Positions 11,001 through 23,900 of a stretch of 64,000 bases of DNA are shown here, in pieces. Within the stretch, counting starts at the first letter, position 1. Each line of letters begins with the position of its first letter. The stretch lies in assembly GCF_032362555.1 (NCBI RefSeq), contig NC_083508.1, forward strand, positions 5,733,001 to 5,797,000, given 5' to 3'. A program made the translations under genes and the position numbers. Origin of the DNA: Amyelois transitella (taxonomy: Eukaryota; Arthropoda; Insecta; Lepidoptera; Pyralidae). The notes beneath the pieces were generated by a model. That model saw only the letters and a list, made by a program, of their open reading frames with translations, searched no databases and was not told the DNA's origin.

Positions 11001-14000
11001 ACATCTTCTAAGTGTTGGATGGAGCAAATATCTTCAACTTTTGGGTATGTAAAAACCATTCCAGTGTCACATTTTGATTCTTTAACTTTTCGTAAAAATT
11101 TAACCATAGGATTTACACCATTAATTGACATAACCTTACCTACATAGTGTTTCAAACTTTTTTTTGTGGCAAACTGAACAATAATCCAGTCATTTTCTTT
11201 AAGTTTTTCTTGAGTGTTAGAAAAATATTCAATATTATGCAATCCAAAGGGGACTGTTCCATTTGTAGGGTCAATATTTTCCTGTTCTTCTTGTGCTCGT
11301 AATGCTTCTGCTATGTAATAGTCATTTAATGTTTCGTAATCTGAATCATCGGTGTCAACTGTTATAACTTCATTACCCGCCGATATCGAGCTAGATTCAC
11401 TATCATAATATCTTTTATTCTTTAATTTAACTGAATTGGATTTTCGAACTGACTTTTTTTCTTTAAACTTATTTTGAACTTCTCTCTTTCTATTGATTTT
11501 CTTATTTTTTTTTTGTATTTTCCTTCTTTATAGTTCTCTTCATTTCTTTATTTTTCTTCCCTTGCAGGCATTCTGGTAAGTCACTTTTATGCGTAGAGAT
11601 AAATGCTGTATTTTCAGATTTTGAAGCTTTATTTAACAAACAAACATCAGTCGCTGATGTTCCTGATTTAATAAGCACATTCGAAAGTATAGTTATTTTA
11701 TTTTGTTTAAACGGGTTAGTATTTTGTACGAAGCTTTTGTCATCTGTTTGTATCATTAATGTGTTTGCGTTATTAATAAAGGAATTTTTTAAATGTGAAA
11801 TATCAGTAGGCACTAAAGTTGCAGTTTCCACACTCAATGATTGACCCAAACAGAAATTTATTACAGTGATACATTGTTTGCTCAGGCTTTCAGGGATTGA
11901 ATTATCTTGACTTTGAGTAACACTGATAGCCTCTTCCAAGTAATCATAGTATAAATCATAATTTGTATCCTTGTTTGAAGAAAGATCAGTAGTTTCTGCT
12001 ACATAAAGGCCAGTTTTTTCGTCTAAATAGAAAAATTTTTTGTTAACTTTTTGTAAATTTACCACTTTAGTGCCTTTCTTTGTGGATTTTTTTTGGCGAG
12101 AATCAATATTCAAATCGGAAACGGTGACTGATTTTCCTGGCTCGCAATATATTTTTTTACTTCTTGGTACTTGCATAGGTTTTTGTGCTCTGGTTTCTTT
12201 TAAATAATCCACCAAGACTTGATCTATTCCATACGACAATATTTCTTCTTGCATTTCGGGAATCTTCTTGAGAACTTCCTGTGGATTCAGTGGAAATATT
12301 CCCAATGCCTTAAAGCCTCTTATTATGTTTAATGTCTCCGTCATTCGCATTGCTTCAGTTAATTCACATAGTAATTTCGGAAAATGCTTTTTATTTAATG
12401 AAGTTTGGGTAGGATTTTTGAGCTTGTATTGGTACAGAATTTTACGCCAGCATTTTTTCAAAGGCGCAAAAAATGCGACATCTAGCGGTTGTGTAAGATG
12501 TGTTGATCTTGGGGGAATGAATACAAACTTGATGTCATGTTGTTCGCATAACTCAACAACTTTAATGTTCAAATGGCTTGATAAGTTATCACAAATGACA
12601 ACTTTTGTCCCTACAGTTTCTTTTACCCACGGAATAATAACAGTTTCAAAGTAATTCTCAAACATGACGGCGTCGAACCAGCCTGACTTAGTACAGTTAT
12701 ATCTAGTTTCTGGTGGTCCTCCATTAACCCATTCTGAGTACAAATTAGTTGCTTTATACACAACATACAAAGGAAGGCACTTACCGCTTGCAGTGGCTGT
12801 AAACATGACAGATATGTTTCCTTTGCTAGAATTGACTATCCTCTCCGGATATTTTACTCCTCTTCGAAAAATACCCTTAACAGAGCCAGGGTCATCCGAT
12901 AAGTTTGTTTCATCAAAATTTAAAATATTTTGGGCTGGTATATCTTTCAATGTAGCACTTAAATTATTGAAGTAGTTGACTATTTCTTGAACTCCTTTTT
13001 CCGCTCTAGCTTTTGAGATATTTTGCGTAGTTCTTAAAGACAAATCGTTAGCATGCCTTGCTAGAAACCCTTGGACCCATGAATCACCAGGAATGTTATC
13101 TTTGAAAATATGATCGCGACAGTTTTTCTTCAAATACTCAGAAACCAGCAATTTCAAATCTAGTTTTGTAAGTGGGGAGCCAAAATTGCTAGACGCTTGT
13201 AAGACTTTTACGATTTTGTTCTCTTCTTCGGCTGTTAGCGCAGTAGGACGTCCAACTGATTTCGTATGTATTTGTTTTAGTTTATTCAATATAGTTCGCC
13301 TTGGAATACCAAACTGTTGTTGAGCCTCTCTAGAAGAAATGTTACCTGATTGAACAACTTCACACGCAAGCATCAACATTTCTTCAGAGTAATTTTTATA
13401 CATCCTTGACCCGATTTCACGTCTTGACTTTCTTGGTCTAATACGAGATTTGTGCTTGTTTTTCTGAAATACGAAAATTCCAATTAACTAGTTTCACGTT
13501 CAAAATGAAGTAAAAAAGGTATCTGAAGGATTTAACTATTACAAATTAAAAACAAAAAGTGTCAACCCTAAGCGTTTTTTGATGGCGGGCAATGTTGACA
13601 ATCATACAGCGGAACATTACTAGGTAACTTTGCCCATCGTCATAACTTTTGTTATATGCGAGATAAATTAATAACAATACTATTTAAATGATCTACACAT
13701 GTTTACACATTACATACAAGTAGTTAAACTTACCTGTGTATTCGCCATACTCCACAATTAACTTTCAAATTATCTCAATAATTGACCCGCAAAAATATAC
13801 ACCTTGTTCGACAAGAGCCAGCACGTTACTGAGAGAAAGTACGAGTGCTAGCGCTGTTTAGTGTTGTCATGTATATAATTTATTTTCTACCAATACCACC
13901 AGTTACGATGTAATTTTGTTACTTTTTTTAAATTTGTAGTTTTTGTTAAAAGTTGTGTTTTTGGCAATGTTTCCCCTGGTGGCAAAGTTGGCGTATTTTA

Positions 14001-15533
14001 CGGTACCACTGACTTTTTGCATAATGGAAAATATTTAAAAGTGTAATAATGATTGAACCATTGAGTTGTTTCTTTTGTAAGCTTGAAGAATCAGAAAAAA
14101 ATTAGTTATACCAAATATCTGCAAGAACTAAATGGTAAATAATGATAATCAATATTCTGGTCTGAAAATTTGATCCAATGAATGTTAATTTACATTTCAT
14201 ATACATATAAAAAAACCACATGAAACCAATGTGATCAGATTGTTGCCTTGTATACTATTTTTAAAAAATTTACATTTGGAAACATGTCATGTGTCAAAAA
14301 CATAAACTTACTTGATAAAGGAAATGGGATTGCATGAAGAGATTCACTAGGGTCATCAGGGACATAGATGTGAGCAATGTCATCAAGGTTCCACCCAAGA
14401 AAAGCCAGCTTCCGCGCTCTGCAAGCATGGCCGCAATGGAGAAGCATACAAATACCAGCGTGGTTCCCATCAATGCTGTTACAATTATGGATGGATCTAC
14501 AACACTGACATATTCCAGTAGTGGGCCCATACTCATGCCTGCAAATATAACATCAATTTTTTTAATGGATTCAAATGAAATAGTAAAGAATAATGCAGGC
14601 TACAACGCACAAGTGAAGGTGTAAAAATACAAACATATAATATAGACAGCCAACAATCTTGAAAATACTCATTGGTTTTTACGCTATGAATATTGTTTCT
14701 TTGCTGCTTTAAATGTTAAGGGTATTTAGTTACTAACCAGAAGTCAAACCAAATCCTAAGAGATAACCAAGGCGCAGACTTGTGTTCTTTCCATTATCTG
14801 GTGTGGCAATCAGCATCAGCATGAGTCCTGCTCCGATAATGGCAGATAGGAATCCAGCTTGGAATCTTGTGAACATGTCCACATACACTCCAGCAGTGGC
14901 AGCCCCACAAGTCATCATAAGTGTGCCATAAACATTTTTGAGATGTTGACGAACTGGAGGTTCCCTAAAAAGTTAAACAATGAAACACATTAAGTGGTAA
15001 TGATACTTAAATGGAAGGTTTACAATAGATTTCAGTGAGATCATATTTTCGCTTTAATAAGGCTACACAATCAAAATTATGTAGATGGGGTTGATCCCAA
15101 AAAAATATTTAAAAACAATGATTGTCATGTTTTGTACCTATTTTATTATATTTAATAAACCTAAATAATATTATTTTAAACAAAAAATTAGGTTCTCATA
15201 TTGTACAACTAACAGGATTAACCTAAGTTTATGATGAATTATTTTGCCTATAGCTTATTTCACAATAATTACATCACCATTAAAATTTTATTATTTAATT
15301 ATGACAAATTACTGTCATTTATTGTCCTAGTCGAAATCTCCATATTTATGTTGTTTATGTTCTAGAACAGTTCGAAGTTTCAATGGCCTCGATAAGAAAG
15401 AATTCATGCACTGAACTCAACCGTATATATACTGTTCTACTTGTAGATAACTCGAAAACATGATTAAGTGATTAAAATGTACTCACAGTCGATTCTGAAA
15501 GCTATTTATGAAGGTTTGGATATTGGGAGTCAT
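8074..15533 (-). CDS. TMBIM6: Bax inhibitor-1 / TMBIM6
   Basis: Five minus-strand exons: 15533-15487, 14964-14738, 14538-14312, 9638-9468 and 8106-8074, all phase-compatible, giving 234 aa (human BI-1 has 237). The product is an ER membrane protein that restrains ER-stress apoptosis and leaks Ca2+. Signatures include [10 protein letters not shown] at the start of the membrane domain, [37 protein letters not shown], and the hallmark [14 protein letters not shown] with the conserved Asp used in pH sensing. Six to seven hydrophobic segments follow one another. The last exon encodes only [10 protein letters not shown], the charged C-terminal tail typical of the family. Introns 3 and 4 have been enlarged by a pogo-like transposon and a fold-back element, both leaving splice sites intact. 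Confidence 0.93.
8353..9395 (-). repeat. Family-A retroposon split by a fold-back element
   Basis: Bases 8353-8421 (CAGACAGAGCCAACAATC onward) and 9228-9395 (GGCATAATGATACAATTG to GTGCCGGGTACCACACGG) join into one family-A copy once the 806-bp insertion and one 9-bp duplicate are removed. It is an old copy; the fold-back arrived later. Confidence 0.8.
8422..9227. mobile_element. Mutator-like fold-back element with 347-bp inverted arms
   Basis: An 806-bp element is bounded by a perfect 9-bp duplication GGCATAATG (8413-8421, 9228-9236). Its arms, 8422-8768 and 8881-9227, begin GAGTCTGAAACTTAACTTCG and are inverted copies; I saw a single mismatch (near 8504). The central 112 bp is unique and non-coding. 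Long terminal inverted repeats with a 9-bp duplication fit non-autonomous Mutator-like (MULE) or Foldback elements. Each arm contains six CGACA-type motifs at regular spacing (8440, 8470, 8501, 8532, 8563, 8595). The 91-aa reading frames in the arms are symmetrical by-products, not genes. It lies in TMBIM6 intron 4. Confidence 0.85.
10916..11510 (-). pseudogene. C-terminal transposase segment, frame-shifted
   Basis: From the A10 run down to the stop at 10916 a second minus-strand frame stays open for nearly 200 codons. It is acidic and Lys-rich at first, then has a compact domain ([46 protein letters not shown]) of a sort often found at the C-terminus of insect pogo-like transposases. No acceptor or start is needed if one base were absent from the homopolymer. 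It is best read as the severed tail of the same protein rather than a second gene. Confidence 0.65.
11502..13748 (-). CDS. pogo-like DDE transposase, main frame with spliced start
   Basis: The long frame (13463-11502) is preceded by a 15-nt exon (13748-13734, MANTQ) with donor GTAAGTTTAAC and acceptor TTTCAG, phase 0, giving 658 aa to the stop. The N-terminus is a pipsqueak-type helix-turn-helix ([16 protein letters not shown] to [10 protein letters not shown]), followed by a CENP-B/Tc5-like DNA-binding region. The catalytic core is DDE_1: [18 protein letters not shown] and [13 protein letters not shown] carry the expected acidic residues. The C-terminal third is Lys-rich and low in similarity. 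The stop follows an A10 run at 11505-11514 (minus strand), beyond which an open frame continues in another phase. Confidence 0.88.
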
Positions 15534-16214
15534 GTTGAGCAAATGTAAATTTTGGTATTTCACTCGAATTTATTGACGGAGGTCAGAAAATCTTGTGTGC
15601 TCAGTTTATGTGCAATGCAAAGCAAAATTTATAGAGGGCGCTTTGACAAATAGCTTCAAGTCACTATTTAATGAAAAAACTTTATTTCCAAATCACACAA
15701 CGATCCAGACTAATGCGCAGAACACTTTATATTTGATGATATTCTCTAAATTACGAAGTACACTGACGATTGTTCAGTTCAGAGCTTTCTCGATAATTAA
15801 CTGGCAAGGCAAGCAATAGCAGACAGACAATTTATTGATCTGTTGACATCTGATAGATGACATTGACAATTTATGACCATCTGTGGTAAACTTGCAAACT
15901 CACGGACCAAGAAATCATGGCAACACTAGCTCACATTTTTACTAGATTTTACACTCCCCTTACGACTTTATAAAGAACCGTTGAAAAGGGTCTTGTCGTT
16001 CCTGTTCCGCCGGTATACTTAACATTAAATTAAGACCTGATAAAATTGTCTGCTTCTTCGTATCTCACACTTTCTTTACCTACCTATTAACAGTTGCACA
16101 GCAACGAAAAAGAAAAGTTCGAAAGCGATTCAAATACTTATGTAGGTACATTCTCAAGACGAAGAAGATTTAGATATCATATAGGCAAAGAATTCTGGAT
16201 ATAGTTTAGTAACA

Positions 16215-16300
16215 TACATACCTACATAAAAATCACGCCTCTTTCCCGGAGGGGTAGGCAGAGACTACCTCTTACCACTTGTCACGATCTGTTAAGTATA
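16215..16300 (-). repeat. Family-C short retroposon, copy 1
   Basis: An 86-bp insertion is flanked by a 12-bp perfect duplication AGTTTAGTAACA (16203-16214, 16301-16312). It carries a CATA-rich tail then AAATCACGCCTCTTTCCCGG, AGGGGTAGGCAGAGACTACC. Confidence 0.8.
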
Positions 16301-16468
16301 AGTTTAGTAACAACAAAAGAAAATGTTTTTTTCGGGGCTGTGTGCATCAATTGGAGTCTTATAAATTTTGTACATACGTATGCCATGAATGACCCCGAAA
16401 TAAATATTATTCGTTAGAAACATCGGGGAATGAGGATATCTTTTCGTTTCTCTATAAACCGTTTAATA

Positions 16469-16583
16469 CATACATACATAAAATCACGCCTCTTTCCCGG
16501 AGGGGTAGGCAGAGACTACCTCTTTCCACTTCCCAAGATCTCTGCACACTTCGCTTCATCCACATTCATAACTCTCTTCATGC
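16469..16583 (-). repeat. Family-C short retroposon, copy 2
   Basis: A 115-bp insertion is flanked by a 12-bp perfect duplication AACCGTTTAATA (16457-16468, 16584-16595). It shares tail and first 60 bp with copy 1 and extends further to CTCTTCATGC. Confidence 0.82.
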
Positions 16584-17127
16584 AACCGTTTAATAATTAC
16601 ATTTATTTATATGGCAACAACCTAACTTTATGATGACATCAGTTAACTTGGTAAACGTATACGTGTTGTTTTGCTTTTGGCTCAGCTAGAGGTGTAAGCC
16701 TCTTGTAAGCGGATATAAACTTATATACTCTATGCTTTTTGTTGTTGGACCAATTAATAATGAACACTTCACTCAAAATCAGAAATCATCAGCAAAATTA
16801 ATTTCTTTTTTTTATTTTTGGCGCCTATTACATCTTATTTAGGTGTCAAAAAGGTCTAACCCATGTTTATTTTGTGTGAAAATTTGTGGGTTGACAGATG
16901 ACTTGATGACAAACATAAAACGTAGTAATAATATTCTCTTTGGTCAAACGTGTGTAATCTATCAAGGACGTAATCATTTCACGAACGTAGAATGATGGAA
17001 TTTTTCATGTATATCATCACTAGCTATATTTTATATGTATATCACCTCGGGTATATACATATAAAAAAATTGAATTGCACCACAAATATTCATATTTAAT
17101 GTCACGAATGCGCGTCGCATGTCACAG

Positions 17128-17688
17128 CAGGGCTTGTTAACGTTACCAAATTTACACTAAAAGAAACGATAAATGATAATTTCAAAAAGTAGTTACTGAT
17201 ACCGTTAAAGGCGTGATATATATATATTGAACCGTTACATAACATACATACATACATATAATCACGTCTATATCCCTTGTGGGGTAGACAGAGCCAACAG
17301 TCCTGAACGGACTGATAGGCCACGTTCAGCTATTTGGCTTTAAGATAGAATTGAGATTCGAATAGTGACAAGTTGCTAGCCTAACGCCTAAAAAAAAGAA
17401 TCTCAAGTTTGTAAGCCTATCCCTTAGTCGCCTTTTACGACATCCATGGGAAAGAGATGGAGTGGTCCTATTCTTTTTTGTATTGGTGCCGGGAACCACA
17501 CGGCACACCGTTACATAACTATATAAAATATCGGTATATATCGTTACCACTTAACGTAATGAACAACGATATGAATAAATAATTATGTATAAAGTATATT
17601 ATAAATAATGTTATATGAGTATAACGGTAATTAACGCCAAAAATATCGTTACCAGCATAACGGTACTGAATTTATAACGGTAACCCTG
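17128..17688. mobile_element. hAT-like MITE with nested retroposon
   Basis: The ends are CAGGGCTTGTTAACGTTACC and, inverted from the right, CAGGGTTACCGTTATAAATT. Flanking octamers TGTCACAG and TTTGACAG differ at two positions, so the duplication is imperfect. The interior is AT-rich with repeated AACGGTA/TACCGTT motifs and no coding capacity. A family-A retroposon lies inside it. Confidence 0.5.
17244..17506 (-). repeat. Family-A retroposon, full-length, 13-bp target duplication
   Basis: The copy is bounded by ACCGTTACATAAC at 17231-17243 and 17507-17519. It starts (in plus orientation) with ATACATACATACATATAATC, runs through GGGGTAGACAGAGCCAACAG and ends GGTGCCGGGAACCACACGGC. The (CATA)n end is the 3' tail, so the element points left. 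Confidence 0.88.
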
Positions 17689-17960
17689 TTTGACAGTAAT
17701 AACGAAACCAATTTTTTTATGGTAATTCAATCCCTGACTGCAGGCAGGAAGGACCAAAAGGGAATTTGACAGTGACATATTATTCTAACCTCAACAAGAA
17801 CATGCGACATTGTTGACTTCCTAACACTGCTGGCTGCGTGCATCGTGCACTATTGTCGTATTAGTGAGCATGATGTGACGAAGAAAATAACACAATTGTT
17901 TGAAATAATTGCAGTAGTACCTAATTTTGTCTCTAAGTTAGTTATTTTTCTTAATTCATA

Positions 17961-20900
17961 ATGGGTAAAAAGACTAAAGTAGGAAAACAGCGCAAGGATA
18001 AATATTATCAGCTTGCAAAGGAAACTGGTGAGTATGGAAAATGATAACTATGATAACATTTCACGAAATTGTAAGAAGTACTTAATTCACGAATAAATTC
18101 ATCACATATAAACTGTAATTAAAAATTTGGGGATTGATTTGCAGGTTATAGATCACGAGCTGCTTTTAAGTTAATTCAGTTGAACCGAAAATTTGGATTT
18201 CTACAAAAATCGCGAGTATGTATAGATCTATGTGCAGCTCCTGGTGGTTGGATGCAAGTGGCTCATCAGAATATGCCGGTATCCAGTGTTGTTATTGGTG
18301 TGGATTTGTTCCCTATCAAACCAGTTCCTGGATGCATTGGCCTCACAGAAGACATTACTACGGAAAAGTGCAAAGTTGCTATCAAAAAAGAAATAAAAAC
18401 ATGGAAAGCTGATGTTGTCTTACATGATGGGGCCCCGAATGTAGGTCTCAACTGGATTCATGATGCTTATCAACAAGCATGTCTTACATTAAGTGCCATG
18501 AAATTAGCTACAAATTTCCTCAGGCAAGGTGGTTGGTTTGTCACCAAAGTGTTTCGATCAAAGGATTATCATGCTCTTCTATGGGTTTTAAAGCAATTCT
18601 TTAAAAAAGTTCATGCTACTAAACCTCAGGCATCTCGTAATGAATCTTCTGAAATTTTTGTTGTGTGCCAAGGATATATAGCACCTGATAGTATAGATCC
18701 CAAGTTTTTGGACCCAAAACATGTATTTGAAGATTTGGATATTGTTAAAAAGCAACATAACAATTTATTGCATCCTGAAAAGCAGAAAAAAGCTAAAGCT
18801 GAAGGTTATAGAGACAATGACTACACAACACACCATAAAGTTTCCGTGACAGACTTCATTAGCAAAGATGATCATATAGACTTACTTCAAGAATGTTCAG
18901 AGGTAAGTTTTTGTATATGACTTACATTTATCACAGTTATATGATATGATGATTGTCGCAACAACAACAGGTTAGCCCCATTAGCACCAAGTTAGCTACA
19001 CATGGTTGACCTAGCAATAAATACACAAGATAGAGAATCTTGTATTATGGAGCATGCAATCATAGTTGTTTATTATTTTTTCTCCTGGTGTTAGTGTTAG
19101 TTACTAAAATTGCGCTGACACAATCTCTTCTTCTCCCCCTCCTTGATTACGCTGATACTGCTTATCTCGACGTCACTGAGGAACAGTTAAACAAACTCTA
19201 GCGTCTTCAAAATCTTTCTATTCGTTTCATATTTGGGCTTCGCAAATATGATCACGTTTCTTCTTTCCGTTCGCAGCTGAAGTGGCTTCCTATCCGACTC
19301 TGTCGCAATTTGCATATTGTGACAATGCTCTATTCGGTCTTATTTAATCCTTTTTCTCCATCTTATTTAAAGGAGCGCTTCAATTTTTATAGCGATGCCC
19401 AAGGCGCCACCCGCAGTCTGCGTAGCACGGTTACCCTACGACTAAGACTACCGACATCCAACACCAATTTTTACTCCCACTCTTTTACTGTACAAGCTGT
19501 CCGTCTATGGAATGCTCTCCCTGTCGATATCAGGAAAGCCCAGACTATTAATAGTTTCAAAAATCTCGTTAAGTCTCATTATCTTTCTACTCTATCCTAA
19601 GTATATGTTATTATTATATGTATTTATCTGTATTTATGCGTATTTGTATGTATTTATATGTATTATATATTATATATAGATATATATTCTGTTTGTATTT
19701 TATTATATTCAAACATTTATTTATCTTGCTCTGCGCCAACGCCGATCTCCTGTTTGGTTTCCTTCCACCCAAAGGTTGACTGGAAGAGATTGCTTTAGCG
19801 ATAAGTCCGATTTGTACCAACTATATCTGCTTTGTGTTGTTTTGTATGTTTTACTCTTATGGTGCAATAAAGAGATTTATCTATCTATCTATCTATCTGT
19901 TAGTCCCTGTTACAACCTCATCTCTTTGGAGAGAGCCTTTCGTTACATTTATAATCCTAGATTAATTTAGTGCAGTTTTTACATGAAGCAAGTCCCATCT
20001 GACCTCCACAACATTTGCAGAGAAATCTTTACCTAACCCGTATTAGATCATAGTTAAACATCCAGTTACTTATTAATATTTATTTTTTAACAAGATGACT
20101 TGCAATGCAAAGGACTGATATCCAAGGTTACCAAAAACCTGACCAAGTGGAAAGTGAAAAGTCAGAAGGCATACCCCAGGCAAAGTAAAATGTTTATTTA
20201 AAAAAATATTTGTTTAAAATAATGGAAATTAAATAAGTTAAATATGTCCATTTCTCCTTACCTCTTAAAAATAATAATATTGTTGCTTCAAAATTATTTC
20301 AGATTGTGCTTGATGACAAGGCCATATTGGAGCACCCTAAGACAACTGAAGAAATAAAAATCTGTTGCAAGGACATCAAAGTTCTTGGTAGAAAGGATCT
20401 CAAAGCATTACTAAGTTGGTTAAAGCAAATGAAGGAATGGAAATCTTCTCAGGTAGGTAATTTACTTGAGGTATTTCTATTGATATTTATAATCTTCGTT
20501 TCTAAATTGATATCCTTTATCAAAATGCTTAAGTGTATTTTTTATCTACCATTATTTATGTCTGTGCAATAAAGTCTTGAATAAATAAATACCTATTTTT
20601 TTTAATGGCTTTTACTAATTATTAAATAAGTCAATATATTAATAAATTCATTAAAATAAAGTTAATAAATTTGCAGAGAATAAGGATGAAGATGTAAATT
20701 AGATTTTTATTTACATGTTTTAGGAACCCAAGCCAGAAAATGAGGAAGAAATCAGTGAGCCTGATGTAAACGGAGATGAAAAGAGTGATGGTGAAGACAA
20801 TGTTGATGAAAAAATAGCTGAGCTTCAGGTAAATTTTGTTGCTTAATTATTATATATAATATTTTTTTCTTAATATAAAGATAATTAAAACAAACCGTTC

Positions 20901-23900
20901 ATAAAAGTAAATCATACATAAATACATACATATATTCACGCCAATATACTTTGCGGCGTAGATAGAGCCAACAGTCTTGAAACAACTGATAGGCCATGTT
21001 CAGGTGTTTGGCATAATATTGAAATCTTTAGTTTTATACTCATTATCACTTTTTAATGTACACAATGTGCATTCGTCCACTAAATCGTGGTCCAATAAAT
21101 GATTCTAAGTTTGGATTATTGTGCAGTTAATGTTGTCGAGGAAAATCCTGCAGTGCAGTGCAGTTTGTTATCAATTTTAGTTATTTATTTGACCTCAAAC
21201 AATGTTTCGAAATAAAAAGACGTGACCATTAAGTGATGTTCGAAATGTCCCACAATGATAAATAAATTGTTTTCATTTTCATATATCATATCTATATTAT
21301 TTATCAGGATGAAGACCGGCGATTGACAAAGAGGAAAAGAAAACAATTAAACAAGCAACGACAGAAATTAGCAGAGAAAATGAACCTCAAAATGGTACTG
21401 AAAGGTGATGACGGGCCTATCATGGAGAGTCATGACATGTTCAAACTGTCTGATATCAAAAATGCAGAGGTATGTTACTCTAATTTTTAGTATAATTGGT
21501 AATAGCAAAGTTGAAAAGGAAAATTTATACATTTTCTCAGTTATCTTAAATTCCCAATTAACTGATATACATAGATCTCAGGATAGGAAATGGTAAGAGT
21601 GGTAAGCCCCCATAACCTAAATTTGTCGTAAGATTGAGTCGAAACTTGTGTTATGAGATACTATTGGATATATTATTACTAGCTATATTTTACAATAAAT
21701 ATTAAGCAATCATCTTTTTTCAAATTTAATATAGTAATTGATTAATTTTTTACATAGTTCATTGTCAACCTACTAAAGTTAAGCATGCTGTGCACAGTTC
21801 GTTTGTGATTTTCCAACTAGCCTTTACACTACTGAATGTAAAATTAGACTATAATCATACATACATATGATCACGTCTTTATCCCTTACGGGGTAGAGAG
21901 AGCCTTTGCTAGAGATTCAAATAGTGACAGGTTGCTAGCCCATCGCTTAAAAGAAGAATCCCAAGTTTATAAGCCTATCCCATAGTCGCCTTTTACGACA
22001 TCCATGGGAACGAGATGGAGTGGTCCTATTCTTTTTTTATTGGTGCCGGGAACCACACGGCACTATAATTATGTTGTGTTTTATGTAAAGCTGTTTTGTG
22101 TGCCAATAAACAAAATAATACTTATATTAATAAACATCCAAAACCCAGGCCAATCAGAAAAAGTTTGTTTCTCATTATGCCCATTTCCATCATGTTTCTC
22201 ATAGCCGGGATTCGAACCCAGGACCTCCAGTGTCACAGACACTACTAATCACCTATTTTATCAAAATAAAAAGAACACACATTAGTAACGATATTTAGTG
22301 CGTATTAATTTTAAATTAAAATAGTGACTTCGCTAAATATATTATAGAGTGACAATATTGTTCTATAGGAGATGTCACGCATAGTTGACCAGCAGCCAGA
22401 CATTGTCGCCGATGCCAGTGACGATTCTGATGATGAACTGAAAGTGAAGAAGAAATTTGTAAAGTATGATGTGGAAGCCTCAAAATTAGACTCCTCAGGA
22501 TTATTTTACAAGGACTCTGATAGTGAATTAGAGATGGAGTCTGATTCCGAGGATGAAAAAGAAAAGGATTCTCTTGGTAATAATATTCATACACCTTATA
22601 ATTACTTTTGTTTTAAATTTTTATTAGTTGATACCTACTTAAAGAGCTTTTAATGCAATAATGCCACCACCTTTATATTTGTTACTTTCATTATTTGTTA
22701 GTATGATGATTAATATTTCTATCAATCTAAGTTTAATTTTTATTTTCACAGCCTTCTCAGACTCGGAAAACGAAAGTAAGAAAATTGCCAAACTGACTAA
22801 ACTGAATACTCTAAGAAATAGCCAGGTGACCAGGGCTCCTAAAATTCCCAAAAACAATCCACTTTTAACTGACTTGGATAACACAGACCCTGTATCGAAA
22901 AGATCAATGAAGGCTGAGCTCTGGTTTCAGAAAGATTCCTTTAAAGATATTGATGAAGAGGATGATGAGGGGGTGGACTTGGATAAACTGGCAGAAACTT
23001 ACAAAGAAAAAGGTACATATTTTTTCATTATTTTCTGGTGGAACCTAAACCAAACTTATTTCTGCCACTACTTATTTAGATGACCCACTTCAATCGCGAT
23101 CTGAAAAGTGTATTCAATATACATATTCCAGTTTTGTGTTTATATTTATTATAATTTTGTTCTTGTTTGCCTTCCTTATGAAGGTCTGACCACTGTGGCC
23201 TTATTGACAGTGCAACCTGACCTGAATATGTTGGAAAGAGCAAGATGATATATATATATATTGCCTTGTCAACGTTCATGGATAACAGACAGTTGTGTGT
23301 GACACATTTCGTTGTCAGAACGCAAGTTTCTTCAGAACACAGCATACCTTTAATTTGTACTTAAATGATAGCTCATACGAAATATTCTACCAAAACCCTA
23401 GTTCATGCGTTAATATTTGCAGGCAAAAAGGTTTCTGAAGATGTTGCTGAAGCAGACACAATGAGTAATAGAAAGAAGAGGAAACATAGTGATACAGAAA
23501 GTTCAGATGACGAGTCTTCCGACAGTGACTACGATGTGGAAGAAACAATTGCTCCTACTAGGGGTAAAAATGGTGCCAAAATTGGCAAGAAAGAAGAGTT
23601 TGAAGTTGTTTCTCAAGATCCGGGTATTTATATATTATTTTTTGAATTTTTTTTCTAAAGTTGACCTCAATAAGCGAGACCTTGTATCCTATTTTGAAAA
23701 TAAATCTATTTCTATTAGTCTGCCAGACTGTTTGTCTACTAATTGCTTTAAAGACTGCAGAAGTTTGCACAGTTTTATCTACAAGAATATACGAAAGTGA
23801 ACTGTAAATAGTTTAGCATTGAAGATTTATTACCGTTTAATTTTAATGGTTCATTTATTAATTTTAGAGTTAAAAAAATTAAAGAAAACTATGAAGATGG

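Larger units (their letters stand above)
9687..14003 (-). mobile_element. Full-length pogo-like DNA transposon in TMBIM6 intron 3
   Basis: The element is flanked by TA (9685-9686 and 14004-14005), the target duplication of Tc1/mariner/pogo elements. The ends are imperfect inverted repeats of about 25 bp: CCGTGAAACACGCCAACATT on the left against CCGTAAAATACGCCAACTTT from the right. Copies of a GGGCAATGTTG / CAACATTGCCC motif recur near both ends (9699, 9893, 10033, 13587, 13962). The interior holds one transposase gene on the minus strand. It appears young: both ends are present and one long frame is intact. Confidence 0.85.
15534..17127. other. Intergenic region TMBIM6 to FTSJ3, left part
   Basis: Apart from the two family-C retroposons near 16.2 and 16.5 kb no feature is recognised. 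It includes the TMBIM6 promoter, for which no TATA box was seen. Confidence 0.4.

Noticed and set aside
12268..12975. Plus-strand ORFs of 128 and 103 aa
   Set aside because: Antisense shadows of the transposase gene on the minus strand.
19310..19600. Independent 96-aa gene
   Set aside because: It is the end of a truncated LINE reverse transcriptase with an upstream in-frame stop and LINE tail.
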